From positions 42,930,661 through 42,994,660 of the forward strand of contig ML681992.1 in the NCBI GenBank assembly GCA_007922195.1: DNA of 64,000 bases, in the 5' to 3' direction. Both the position numbers and the translations under genes were made by a program. This DNA is from Podocnemis expansa (taxonomy: Eukaryota > Chordata > Testudines > Podocnemididae). Under the pieces are notes generated by a model, which saw only the letters and a list, made by a program, of their open reading frames with translations, made no database searches and was not told where the DNA came from. Positions 47,240-57,826 of the stretch are shown piece after piece (the stretch's first letter is position 1; every line of letters begins with the position of its first letter).

Positions 47240-48420
47240 ACACTGACTGAATTAAAGGGACCATTCATGATATTATTTAATACTAATATGTCAAAATTAT
47301 AACAATTTGTATGAGAAATGCCATGTCAGGTGCCATTAGAAAGGTTATGATTTACTAAATATGATGATATTGTTTATGTGTATGTGTCATATTTGTATTG
47401 GAAGTTGTGGGTATGTTTGATGTATCTGTATTTCAGCTCATACTGTGTTTCTATGAAACACCCCAGATAGGAGGGCTGCTGAAGCAAGCAATAACCTGCA
47501 TAAAAGCCTATTAAGGGAATTCACAGGTGCAATGGGCCCAGGAAGAGACCCTACAAGTCACCAGGACTTACTTATTCATGTGACTCTTGACTCCTTTTTC
47601 TGTACATTTCCACAAACAGCATGGCAAAGGCCCAGGGACATAACAAGCAGATACATCACATCCATTTTGTCTTTAGTCTTCAGTCTTCATTCATAACCTG
47701 GATCTAGTCATCTACAACTGCAGCTGTGAAACAGAGGACTGAAATCTATCCAGGTACTGGCTGTATGCCAGAGTGACTATACAAACCTGCAAACTCCAAA
47801 TTCTATTAAGAATATGCTATATATGAACTTTGAAATCACTTGTATGTATCTAATTGCTTTAATACTTTAACAGTTCTCTTGTAGTTTGTTTCTTTTCTTT
47901 TATAATAAACCTTTTTTCAGATACTGAAGGAAGTGTTTAAGAGCAGGTTAGACAACCACCTGTCAAGGATGGTTTAAGAGGGTATTTGGTCCTGCCATGA
48001 GTACAGAGGACTGGACTCAATGACCTCTTATGGTTCCTTCCAGTTTCTATGATTGGCTGGCAGGGTGGTATTCTGAGTAAGATTCAACCTGATATCGATC
48101 TGGCACTGTAGCTGATTCTTTGGAGTCAGGAGAACCCTTTTGGTAAAGAGCAAAGTATTTTAAGTGATTTGTAGCCAGTGGCTGAAATGTGGTAAAGGGG
48201 GCTGAATATATTTCTCTTTTGGCTTCTTGATAGCTAGTGTGGAGGATCTGAAGTATTGTTTATTGCTGGTTGGGAAGTCTGACTTTAGTGTCACCCACTA
48301 GTGCTGAGAGAATTTGTATTCCTTTTTTCAGCCTACCCTGATCTTGGCATTTTCAGGTAGCTTCCCCAGGGTCACAATGAGTAAGAGCATGATTCTAAAT
48401 TACAAATGGCAGGACCTACC
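47240..48420 (+). repeat. LTR-like dispersed repeat, copy A
   Basis: Aligns by eye with 62700-63640 in the same orientation. Shared text includes GAATTCACAGGTGCAATGGGCC against GAACTCCCAGCTACAGTGGGCC, ATCCATTTTGTCTTTAGTC, TCACTTGTATGTATC, ATAAACCTTT, and GATTGGCTGGCAG..GGTATT. A T-rich AATAAA-like segment sits near 47905. I suspect an old LTR but saw no primer site or coding domain. A CR1 tail is nested at 47931-48055. Confidence 0.55.
47931..48055 (+). mobile_element. CR1 3' tail nested in the LTR-like repeat
   Basis: AGTGTTTAAGAGCAGGTTAGACAA..GGACTGGACTCAATGACCTC..CCAGTTTCTATGATT is a CR1 3' UTR. It splits the GAAGGA|TTGGCTGG text that is continuous in the other copy near 63360. Confidence 0.75.
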
Positions 48421-48439
48421 AAGGCATGGGATTAACTAT

Positions 48440-48672
48440 GTAGTTTGTTGGAACTGAACATAAGAAGGAGAAATGGTATGTAATTAAGTAGATCAGGAAA
48501 ACTTTCCAAAAGAGATGCATTGGCTATGGACTAGCTAAGAGTCTCTTCACTTGAGACTTTTAGAACTAGATTGGATGAAACAATATAAAATCTACCTTGG
48601 CAAAAAATCCTACTTCTGCTAAGGAATGGGACTGTACTATCTACAGTCCTTAGCTCAAATTTCTATAACTAA
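48440..48672 (+). mobile_element. Old CR1 3' end
   Basis: Decayed CR1 3' text: GAGACTTTTAGAACTAGATTGG, a segment like AATCCTACTTCTGCTAAGG, then GGACTGTACTATC and a final AATTTCTATAA. No coding content remains. Confidence 0.55.
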
Positions 48673-49539
48673 TTGTACTGAAGTCAAGCACATTATTACC
48701 AACCTCTTGCTGACATATGGCATCAGAAAATCTGAAATGTAGTTATAAGAAGAGTTTGGTACTCAAAAGACATTACTACATTCATGCTCATGACACAATA
48801 TACTTCTCTATGTCTTGGTGCATGTTTAATCATCTTATGTAGCCTTGGAAATACTTAAGTAGCATATATATACAATCAAATGAAACCCCATAAAAGTGCA
48901 CAAGGTTGAGAAATAAGACATGAGAACAGTGAAGAAAATTCTGCACTGTAGAAAAATGGAGCCTGATTTCCATTTACCTTACAACAATATAAGGCCCTGA
49001 TCCATGCACACAATCATCTGCTTAAATCAATAAGACTAGTCACATGCTTTATTGTATTATTGAATAGGGGCCAGGAACTAAAATAAATCATTGGAAGTCA
49101 GTGGGTTTAAACTAAGATAAAAGGACCAAGAAACAGTAATTATATGAAGACTGTTAAGTGATTCAGTCCTCCTGAAGGTTAGCAAGCTTTCCTTTGTATT
49201 TAAATGAAGGGTGCTTGTTCATTTCAATGGTACTTATTTTGCTGCTATTTAATCCTGAGCGCTGGTGGTATCCATGCCAAGAATCAGGGGTTAAACATTG
49301 TTTTCCTCAAGACCTTAGCTTTATTTTGACATATTCCCCATTTTTGATAGCAGAGAAATCATTTTCTATTTTTATTGGGATGGCTTAAGATATCTGGGCT
49401 AAATTTTAAGAACATCATAATTATGAAAAAATATTAAGCTTTTCGTATTAAAAAAAGCCCAAAAAACTAATGCACACTTTTTGGTTACGTTATAGCCCTG
49501 TTTCCTGACTCCTTCCAGCTACCAAGTGGTATTGCCTGT
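48673..49539. other. No gene seen
   Basis: No supported gene or repeat. Confidence 0.35.
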
Positions 49540-49780
49540 AGATTCATAGGAATTGCCATACCAGGTGAAACCAATCAGACCTAGCCAATCCATGACCCTG
49601 ACAGCAGCCAAACCCAGACGATTCAAAGGGAAGTACAAGAAAAAAACCAAATGGGTAATTATAGCATAACCTACCCATAACAGATGTTTCTACCTATCCC
49701 AAAGCAACTAGTAGATTCATCTATAAATGATGATGGTTTATGTCCTTTCTACATGTCTATCCTATTTTATATACTGGTGG
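49540..49780 (-). mobile_element. Old LINE 3' end (CR1-related)
   Basis: ATTCATAGGAATTGCCATACCAGG..CCAATCAGACCTAG resembles a decayed reverse-oriented LINE tail of the CR1 group, followed by GGATAACCTGCCC-like text (GCATAACCTACCC). The copy is diverged. Confidence 0.5.
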
Positions 49781-50035
49781 GTGTGTTCTTATTAACTTGG
49801 TGAATCAAGCATTTTAATGACAGCTAGTGATCTAACTGCTAGCATTCAGGTCTTTTCAATAAAATGAAATGTTTGGGTAGATGGAATGTGACAGGAAATT
49901 CCAGAGACTTCCTCATATATTAACTTTTTTGTCTTGACCAGCATATGATCAAAACTGTAAGTGCATGAAAAACTATTCTCTGGAAGTGTCAAATAGGAAA
50001 GTAAACTAGTCAAGCATTGGCTTTAAAAATGTCTC

Positions 50036-50383
50036 CAGGGCAGGAGCATCATTGTCCCGGAGAAAGACCTGGGGCCCGGACCTGGGCTCCGCCCCCTGGG
50101 CTCCAGCCCTGCCCCCTGGCTCTGATCCGGAGTCGGGACCCCAGACTCCTGCTGCTGCCAGGCTGGCACCCAAACCCCTGGCTGAAGATGGGCAGGTGAG
50201 ACAATGGCTGCCACAGGTGGCTTGGCCCGAGAGAGGCAGGCGCTGCTGCTGCTGGCCTGGACCTAGGTGCCAGCCAGAGACGGGGCCAGGAGAGGAGGGG
50301 CATCCCTGGCATTTGTGGCACTGGTGCCAGGACTCGGGGCATGTGCCCTTTGTGCCAGTCACCAGCGATGCTCTTGCTCCTAG
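50036..50383 (+). mobile_element. GC-rich hAT-type non-autonomous element (copy 3)
   Basis: Left end CAGGGCAGGAGCATC pairs imperfectly with the right end GATGCTCTTGCTCCTAG. The interior matches the copies at 4358 and 19033 (GACCTGGGGCCCGGACCTGG, then ACTCGGGGCATGTGCCC and CACCAGCGATGC). No clear target duplication. The open frames are chance. Confidence 0.65.
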
Positions 50384-50399
50384 GCAGAACAAAATTCTC

Positions 50400-50860
50400 T
50401 TAAGATATCTGCACAATGCAGGGCCATCCTTCGGTGGAGGCAAGAGGGGCTATCACCCCTGGATCTGCAGTTCTGTGGGCCTCATGCTGTCCTGCCGTAA
50501 GGATGGGAATGTGGAACTCGGCCTGTCCTCTAGGCCAGCCCTCCCCACCCACAGGGTGGAACAGCTGGCCAAGGGGCAGGGTGGGCCAGCTCTGAGGCTG
50601 GCTCCGCTCTCCCACCCAGCCCTTGGGCCGGCTGTTCCACCCTGGGATCCAGGAGGGCTGATCCAGCGGTGTTGTGGGAGAGCAGAGCCCAGCCCCTGGG
50701 CCAGCCTTCCCCGCCCACTAGGGTGGAATGACTGGCTCAGGGAATGGGTGAGAGCACAGGGCCTGTGACCCACCCCAGGGTGGCAAGGGACCCCCACACA
50801 GACCAATTTGTCCCAGGCCCCACCACCTACGGATGGTCTTGGTACAATGTGGGATAAAGA
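50400..50860. repeat. GC-rich imperfect repeats
   Basis: Repeated CCACCCA(C)AGGGTGGAACAGCTGGCC-type segments in direct and inverted orientation (for example near 50545, 50620 and 50715). No recognised element. Frames up to 238 codons on both strands look low-complexity. Confidence 0.5.
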
Positions 50861-50949
50861 TCCCCATATGAGTTGATGTGTTTGTTTGGGTTTTTTAAAC
50901 AGCAATTAACCATTGGAATAACTTAATGAGGTATGTGGCAGGCTCTACA

Positions 50950-51105
50950 TCATTTCAAATATTTCAATTAACACTAGGTATCCCTCTAAAAGAAATATAG
51001 CTCAAACAGAAGTTATGGACTTGCTGCAGAGATTACTGGGTGAGGTTCTGTGCCCTGTGTAATCCAGGAGATCAGACTAGATGGTCCCAATGCTCCTCTC
51101 TGGGT
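50950..51105 (+). mobile_element. Old CR1 3' end
   Basis: ACTGGGTGAGGTTCTGTGCC followed by CAGGAGATCAGACTAGATGG is a typical CR1 3' UTR ending. It is short and diverged. Confidence 0.7.
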
Positions 51106-51750
51106 TTAACATTTGTACAAAAAAAAAATGTTTCCCAGTTAATGCTTCAACTGTTTTGACCATGTGAATTCTTCCTGTAGAGATAAAAGAGGGACATTTC
51201 CTTGACCATAACATTGTGTTTTCTGTTCTTTGATAATAATGCCTGGATCTTCAATTTTTCTGTTAAAGCACAGTGAAACCAGAATTCCACCAGCTCTTTC
51301 CTGTCAGTGTTGAAATGCGATTTTATTCAATGGCCACTGCTATTGAATTGAAAATTAATATGTATGTCTGTTATTGATAGTTTATTTTTAAAACCAGTCA
51401 ACTAGTTCTCTTGATATAGTCAAGCAGCAAGTACAAAGTTGCATTAACTTGTTGAATAATTTATATTCCTTTCTTTAAGGAATACATGTGGACCTTTCCC
51501 CTTTTCTCTATTGATTGCATGTTGTTGGGGGATACACAGTGTATAGTCTGCAGAAGGGACTCCATTTTTGGATAAGTTATAAAAGTCTATTCTTAGCTAG
51601 TCTAGACAATTAATAGTTGCATTAAGGATGTGTTGCTATTTTGCTAAATGCAAAGGTGACTGAAAGGATCTTGCTTTTGCACTTTCCCAGTGACTCTGCT
51701 TCTGTGGATCACCTTTATGCTGACTTTTCTTTCTGCTTTTCTACATTGCT
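51106..51750. other. No gene seen
   Basis: No supported gene or repeat; a short A run lies at 51118-51128. Confidence 0.35.
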
Positions 51751-51758
51751 GCCTAATC

Positions 51759-51833
51759 CAGGGGCCAGCAGCATGGGAGGAAGATTGGGGAGGAGCGGCT
51801 GGCACAGGGGTCAGCAAAGATTGCCAACCCCTG
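51759..51833. mobile_element. Very short hAT-type MITE, 75 bp
   Basis: Starts CAGGGGCCAGCAGC and ends GATTGCCAACCCCTG. The flanks GCCTAATC (51751-51758) and GCCTAGTC (51834-51841) match at 7 of 8. The end resembles the element at 27847 (GTTGGCA), so this may be an extreme internal deletion of that family. Confidence 0.8.
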
Positions 51834-51913
51834 GCCTAGTCAGCCATTCCACTGTATGAAATATATACAGGAGCCTAAGGGACAATGTTGAAAGTAAAAT
51901 ACTGTCCAGCTTT

Positions 51914-52353
51914 GGCTACATCTACACTACAGGTCTCAGAGAAACAACTTAATAAAGTCAAGTTTAAGTTGGCCTTATTAAGTCGACTTAGTGAGGCCCC
52001 ATTTGTTTAAGTAGACTTTATAAAGCAGACTTAAGCCAGGGCACCCATTTAAAGTCAACTTAACAAAGTTGACTTTAAAATGGTCCCCTGATTAAGTCAA
52101 CTTTTTAAAGTCAACTTAAATGGCTCTAATGCACTAAATCAACTTTATGAATTCAACTTTAATGGACATATTGTGTTAAGTAGACTTAACGAAGTTGACT
52201 TAACCCTTAAACTCAACTTTAAAGGTAGGAGGTATTAAGTCAATTTAAGCAAACGCTTAAGTCCACTTAGAGAACGTCAAATGTGGCCATGGAGTTGCTT
52301 AAGTCAAATTAACACTGCTTAAATCGACTTTAGCTCCTAGTGTAGACATAGCC
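51914..52353. mobile_element. Palindromic MITE, TTAAGTCGACTTAA-word type
   Basis: Ends GGCTACATCTACACTACAGG and CTAGTGTAGACATAGCC, with TTT on both sides (51911-51913, 52354-52356). It is filled with TTAAGTCAACTTAA, TTAAAGTTGACTTTA and a surviving TTAAGTCGACTTAG near 51979. There is no GC-rich core. Ends and words match 15293-15930 and the fragment at 19403. Confidence 0.88.
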
Positions 52354-52804
52354 TTTACATGCAGCTCTAAGCCAGGAGTGTGTAGCTAAAAGCTTAGCAA
52401 CCAAGCTGCACTCTTCCGGCTAGCTGACAGAGGGAAATCAGCATGTGCCTAGCCTGCTGACTTAAGCAAACAAGGCCCAAATTATAGAGGGAGGAGCAAG
52501 TAAGGCAGTCTGTTCTATGCAAGAGCAAGATGATAACCTAAAGAGAGAGGCTGTCAAGAGGAATGAAAGGAAGCAGTGGTCCCTACCTTAACATGGGCAT
52601 ATAGAGAGCTCATCTTTTTACTGTTCCTTTCCCTGCAAAAGGAGATATTCTTACTTTGTAAAGAAGTATATGAAGAAATCAGAACACACCAAGCAGGCAG
52701 GGGTTATATACTTCCCTTAGCTTCAGAACTACCTTCTAAGCTTCAGAGATTTCTGAGTTGATATCTCCCACGAGCCCTGACTTAAAATGCAAACATTCCC
52801 CAGT

Positions 52805-52893
52805 CTTGCTTGGGGGAGGGGAAGGGGTCAAACCTCGGACCTCAGAAGCTAAGATCTTGATCTTCTACTGCATGAGCTAAAAGGCACTGGTCT
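52805..52893 (-). mobile_element. tRNA-derived SINE head
   Basis: The minus strand reads CTTTTAGCTCATGCAGTAGA (A-box-like), then about 25 bases on GAGGTCCGAGGTTTGACCCC (B-box-like, GGTTTGACCCC against GGTTCRANNCC). The spacing is close to that of a tRNA gene, but no full cloverleaf closes and no acceptor stem is evident. A SINE promoter of tRNA-Lys type, as known in turtles, is more likely than a functional tRNA. Confidence 0.6.
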
Positions 52894-54414
52894 ATCAGGA
52901 CTAATGCTGTAGCAGATACATTAATCTCAAGCTGCTAATAGAGGGGGGCAGAGTGCCATCCCAAGCAGACACATATTACACTGGCACCATGCAATATTTT
53001 TATCTGCTTACTTGGCCATAACCTGCATGCAGCAGCTCTCTATTCCTAAAATAATTTCAGTCTGAGAAATCCAGGCAGGAAATTGATTTCAATGGTGATC
53101 TGGCCTGCTTCTACAAAGAAAAGCATCATCACCATTTCTGAGACCTATATAAACCTGGAGATCAGTGGGTATCCACTTCAGAGCTGCAGTACCTGAAGAC
53201 TCACTGTTGTGGATTGAAGAGTAGATGCAGATTCTATTTGCCCAGGGTGTGATCTATCACTGCAGTTGCTGCTATAGTCCAGGTCGGCAGCACACAGGGG
53301 AACAAAGAAAGTTCTCCAGCCACTCCCAGCTCAGCTGTGGTTGTGGTCTGCCAGCCAATCAGAGTCTCTCTTGGCTTACTTCCCATATGGGCCCTGCCCA
53401 ATTTTTCCTTTTCTTGTTTGCAGTTCATGCATTGTGCTGTCAAGCAGAGATTTCTTTGGCCACAGAAGTCCCTGATTGACAGCACAGCACACAAACCACA
53501 AACAGGAAAAGGGAGGGTGGGCCAAGCAACGTAAGGAATGAGCCTGTCAAAGGCCAGCGTGCTGTCTGAGGGAACCCAAGCCTTGGTGCAGGTGCAGATG
53601 AAGATGCATATAAAACCTGACATGCGCATTCTGGATTGGATAGATTCTGACACTGAGCGGGAAGCGGATTGGATCCAGATCCACATCTTTATATCCATGC
53701 AGGTCTCTAAACTTTAGCTGCCATCCAGTGTATCCAAGTAACATGATCTGTAATAGCACCATTTGATGTGTCTGCCACTATAGGCAATGAAATAATATGT
53801 CAATACCCCTGTTCTTACATATTTTCCAAGTAACCCACTAGCCAACATACTTTCTCCAAATCCCTCCCAAGAAAGATTAGATGTGTTACACACACATAGC
53901 CTGTTCAGGAACAACAATTTCAGTGAGGAAACATGTATATAAAGTTAAGTATATGCAGATGTTTTTACAGAATCAGTGTCCTCCTCTACCTACAGGGTGA
54001 TTTTCAGAGCCCAGGTTCAGTTTCAGAGACCAGGGTAGGGAGACATCCTCTTTACATGTATCCTGAGCACATTTGGCAGAGAAATCACTCAGACAGCAAA
54101 TATGAAGCCATGACTTTTCAAAATAGCACTACTATATAGTGCAGTGAAGTGCTACAATTTGCAAACCATGCAGATAAAATGCCTTATCATGTTCCATATG
54201 GAACACATTTTTTCATTGACATCAGTGACAGAAGAAGCAGGCCAGAAGAGCTGTGTAGTTGACCAGTGTGTTAATGCAGATTAAAATTATTGGACCAGAA
54301 TTTTAACTGTAGTAAACTGGCAGACTGCAGCCTAAGGATCTGGCCCATCAGAATATTAGGAGCCATTAGGAAAGGGATAAATAATAAGACAGAAAATACT
54401 GTAATGCACTAAAT
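52894..54414. other. No gene seen
   Basis: No convincing coding frame. The 154-codon minus-strand frame at 53234-53698 shows no recognisable motif. Confidence 0.35.
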
Positions 54415-54745
54415 AAATCCATTATATGCCCAAACTTTGAATAATGTGTGCAAATCTGGCCATCCCATATCAAATAAAAAGTATATTAGAACTGAGAAAA
54501 GTACAAAAGGGCAACAAAAATGAACTGCGGAATGGAATAACTTCCATATGAGAAGAGATTAAAAAAAATTGGATTGTTCATCTTAAAAAGAGACACCTAG
54601 GGAAGGATATGATAGAGGTTTATAAAACCATGACTGATGTGGAAAAAGTAAATATGGAAGTGTTATTTCCCCCTTCACATAACACAAGAACTAGGATCCC
54701 TTGATGAAATTAACAGGCAGAACATTAAAAACAAAGATAAGGAAG

Positions 54746-54846
54746 TTCCAAAGGGGCAGCCGTGCTAGTCTAGTAAAGCAAAAAAAGCAAGGAGTTCTGT
54801 GGCACTTAAAGACTAACATTTATTTATCACATGAGCTTTCATGGGA
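54746..54846 (+). mobile_element. SINE, 101 bp, perfect 10-bp target duplication
   Basis: Begins TTCCAAAGGGGCAGCCGTGC, then CAAGGAGTTCTGTGGCAC, AAAGACTAACATTTATTTATC and CATGAGCTTTCATGGGA. Both flanks read GATAAGGAAG (54736-54745, 54847-54856). This is the most complete copy in the window of the unit seen at 13411, 31619, 33725 and 56652. A pol III B-box is not obvious. Confidence 0.85.
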
Positions 54847-54856
54847 GATAAGGAAG

Positions 54857-55023
54857 CAAGGGACATTGCTGGCACCGGGCTTATGGGTCTTGAGCCTCAA
54901 ATGTCAGTGCCAGAGCTCTGGGTCTGCCATGGCAGAAGCTGCAGCAGCGGCGTGCTTAAAGCGCACAAGCCCTGAATGTCTGTGCCCAACCCCAGGATCT
55001 TTTTCAGGGTCGTTGCACTCCTG
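54857..55023. mobile_element. hAT-type MITE, 167 bp, at the SINE's target site
   Basis: Starts CAAGGGACATTGC and ends GTTGCACTCCTG, with TAAGGAAG on both sides (54849-54856, 55024-55031). The left duplication lies within the SINE's right duplication, so the hAT-type element arrived second. The interior is GC-rich and non-coding. Confidence 0.82.
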
Positions 55024-55380
55024 TAAGGAAGTACTTCTTCAAACAACACACAGTCAAGCTATGGAACTTTTTGCCAGATGTTGTTGTGAAGACCAAAAGT
55101 AAAACAGAGCTCAAAAGGAATGAGATAAGTTGATGTGGGATACATGCATCTGTGGCTATTAGACAAAATGATCAGAGATGCAACACTATGCTCTAGATGT
55201 CCCTAAAACTTGCACTGCCAGTAGCTGGGACTGGATGACACAGGATGGATCCCTATATATTTACCCTGTTTTGTTCATTCCCTCTGAAGCTTTTGGCACT
55301 GTCAACTGTCAGAAGACGGGATACTGAATTAGATGGACCATTGGTCTTACCTATATGGCCATTCTTTTCTTTTTATTTCT

Positions 55381-56651
55381 ATGATGATCTTAGGGCCTTT
55401 AATATAGATTCATTCAGAATATTTAAAAAAAAATACATATACCAGTAGCTATTTTTCATAAATATTTGATTAAGTGCTCACATTTGCTGTGGTTACAGGG
55501 TACGTTCCTGTAGCAACCACAAGCAGAATAATCATTTCATTCTTACCTCAATAATAAGCCAAAGTAGGATCACAATGTGGATGCTGAAAGTCAAAGAAGC
55601 CCGTGCAACCGAAAACCAGACCGTATATCACAGTCATGTCAAGGACTTTGAAAGCAATGGCATGTACTGGTTTTCCATTACAGCAGCAGCATCCACACAA
55701 GGTCTAATGATCAAAAACATCGATTTATTGCTGTCACAGCCTTCAGTCTCCTCCTGGCTTTTAATTAAATCCCTCTTACAGTCAGCTGTGGTATATAACC
55801 CTTCCACTGTACATAAGATACAACCCCTTGTTGTATCTAATACCTATAGCGCACATACTTAGTCTGATGAAACTCTGTTCTCATATAAAGAGACTACATT
55901 TTAAGAATCCAAACTAGCAGGGCAATCTTGGGATCTTTGGGGCGCTGTAAGTATTTTTTCTCCCCCCCTAATTTTTATTTTATTTCCCTTTAGTTTTCAC
56001 CACATTCATTTTAATTATTTAAGTTTTAAGTTTTTAACTGCGATAATAGGCTAGACCCTCACTATAATGCCTTTCTCAGTAGCAAATCTTGGGCTATAGC
56101 AAACATGGTCCCTGGATCCATCCCATCTCCCATGCCCCTGCTGTGGTGGTGGGTCTGAGAGGTCTTCCAGCCTCAGGCTGTGGCAGAGGCTAACAAATCT
56201 TCTGGCTTGAGTTCGCGGGTAGGGGACAGTGTTCCTCTGGTCTGGACCCATAGTGGTGGTGTGGGAGGTATCAAAGAGCTCATCTGACCCTCGACCATGA
56301 CAGGAGCTGATAGTGCTTCCTGGGGCTAGCATAGGGAGAGGGAGTTTTTTCTTCTTGACAGAGTCCCAGGGGTAGAAGAGCACTCTGCCTACTGCTAAGG
56401 CCCAAAGGCTGGAGGAGCTCTCTCTCTCTCTTCACCATGGCCCTGGGGCCAGAGGAGCTTACTGTCCTACTGCTGGAAGAGCACTCTTCGCTCTTGCCAA
56501 ACCACTAGTGCCAGAGGATCTCTCTGCCCTCTTATGGTAAATATCTTAAAACTCATCTGCAGTTTTGTCTGGATTCTGTAGCATTCTTCTTTTCATGAGC
56601 CTAGGACAATGGTCACACTAAGAACTATATACTGAATCTTTAATATTTGTT
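55381..56651. other. No gene seen; weak tandem pattern
   Basis: No convincing coding frame. At about 56375-56540 three loose copies of a unit like GGCCCNGGGGCCAGAGGAGCTC can be seen, about 50 bases apart. The rest is featureless. Confidence 0.35.
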
Positions 56652-56797
56652 ACTTTTAAAGACTAACACATTTCTATATTGCATGAGGATTCTCTTCCAC
56701 AAAAGCTCATGCAATAAATAAATGTGTTAGTCTTTAAAAGTGTCACCAGACTCCTTGCTTGTTTTGCTGAATTAGACTAACACATCTACCCCTTTGG
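56652..56797. mobile_element. SINE with foldback arm
   Basis: A minus-strand SINE (56706-56797, ending TACCCCTTTGGA) is preceded by an inverted copy of its distal 36 bases at 56652-56687 (ACTTTTAAAGACTAACACAT..). The two can pair with an 18-base loop. The arrangement resembles that at 33725-33884. Confidence 0.75.
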
Positions 56798-57735
56798 AAG
56801 TTAATATTTTCTTGTAGCTCTTTCTTTGCTATGTAAGCCTGAATGTCACATAAACTCAGCTGTAGCTTTGAGGTGATAGATGCCAACAAAAGCTGGAGGT
56901 GCCAATAAGACAGTGCATTTCAAATTCAATGATTTTCATTATTATGTAAGTGGACGGAGAAAAGGGTGGCATAATCACATGGCTCATTGCACAAGAATTT
57001 TAGCTTGGCCTGTCAGTGATCTATGAACTGAATATTCTGTTTTATTCATCCACCAGTATATTTGAAATTCTGAAGCTTTTAGTCATTCACCAGCTAGTTG
57101 GAAGATGGGATGTTTCATGCAAAAAGCATCCGTGGTGTATTCATAATTATTTTTAAAGTGCAAAACAATTTTAAAGTACAAATAATTATTTTTAAAGTAT
57201 TTTTAAAGTATCACATCAAATGCAAGAGGTTTCCTCATCCTACTTGCAGGTTAGGAAGCTGTTTATGGAAGCCAATGATCTTGGTCTTGTGCTAGCAGCC
57301 TGCAAATAGCCAGCCTTCAGTGAGGTAGGTTGAGTAGTACCTTTCTGCCTTAAGGAGAACTCTGGTTTGTCTCTCTCTGGTTTTGGTTATTGTGTGTTAG
57401 TGTTCTGGTTTCTAAGAAATAAAGTAGTGTTACATTGCAGCATTTCAGAAACACTATGTTAAGGTTTTATCTAACTTTATCTGAAAATATGCCTTGATTA
57501 TAACAGCAGCCAATTATATAAAACCACAAATTCTATTATCAAGTAAGGGAATATGGATATATAACTCACACACACTCTGCTTTCAAATATAAACTCAGGT
57601 TTCTGCCATCTCCATCTCCAATGCAAATAAAACAACAGTGTGTTTGCAAATATTTTTCAGATCTGAAGTTATGTCTAACAATGAATCAGGGGTAATAAAA
57701 AAAATGAAAAACTTAGGCTAACTAGAAAGGCAAAT
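56798..57735. other. No gene seen
   Basis: No supported gene. A short repeated TATTTTTAAAGTA unit lies at 57150-57215. Confidence 0.35.
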
Positions 57736-57826
57736 CATAGAATCATAGAATCCTAGAATCCTAGGGTTGGAAGGGCCCTCATAGGTCATCTAGTCCAACC
57801 CCCTGCCAGAGGCAGGACCACTCCCA

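Larger units (their letters stand above)
54415..55380 (+). mobile_element. Old CR1-related LINE with two nested insertions
   Basis: End of ORF2 plus 3' UTR: AAGGGCAACAAAAATGAACT, TTCCATATGAGAAGAGATTA, GATATGATAGAGGTTTATAA, CATAACACAAGAACTAGG, then after the insertions AAGTACTTCTTCAAACAAC, CAGAAGACGGGATACTGAAT and TAGATGGACCATTGGTC. The coding part is broken. The 3' end equals the family of 43241-43425 in opposite orientation. A SINE and a hAT-type element split it at 54746-55023. Confidence 0.8.

Noticed and set aside
50052..50768. 238-codon plus-strand frame
   Set aside because: It spans a hAT-type element and adjoining GC-rich repeats; no domain is visible.
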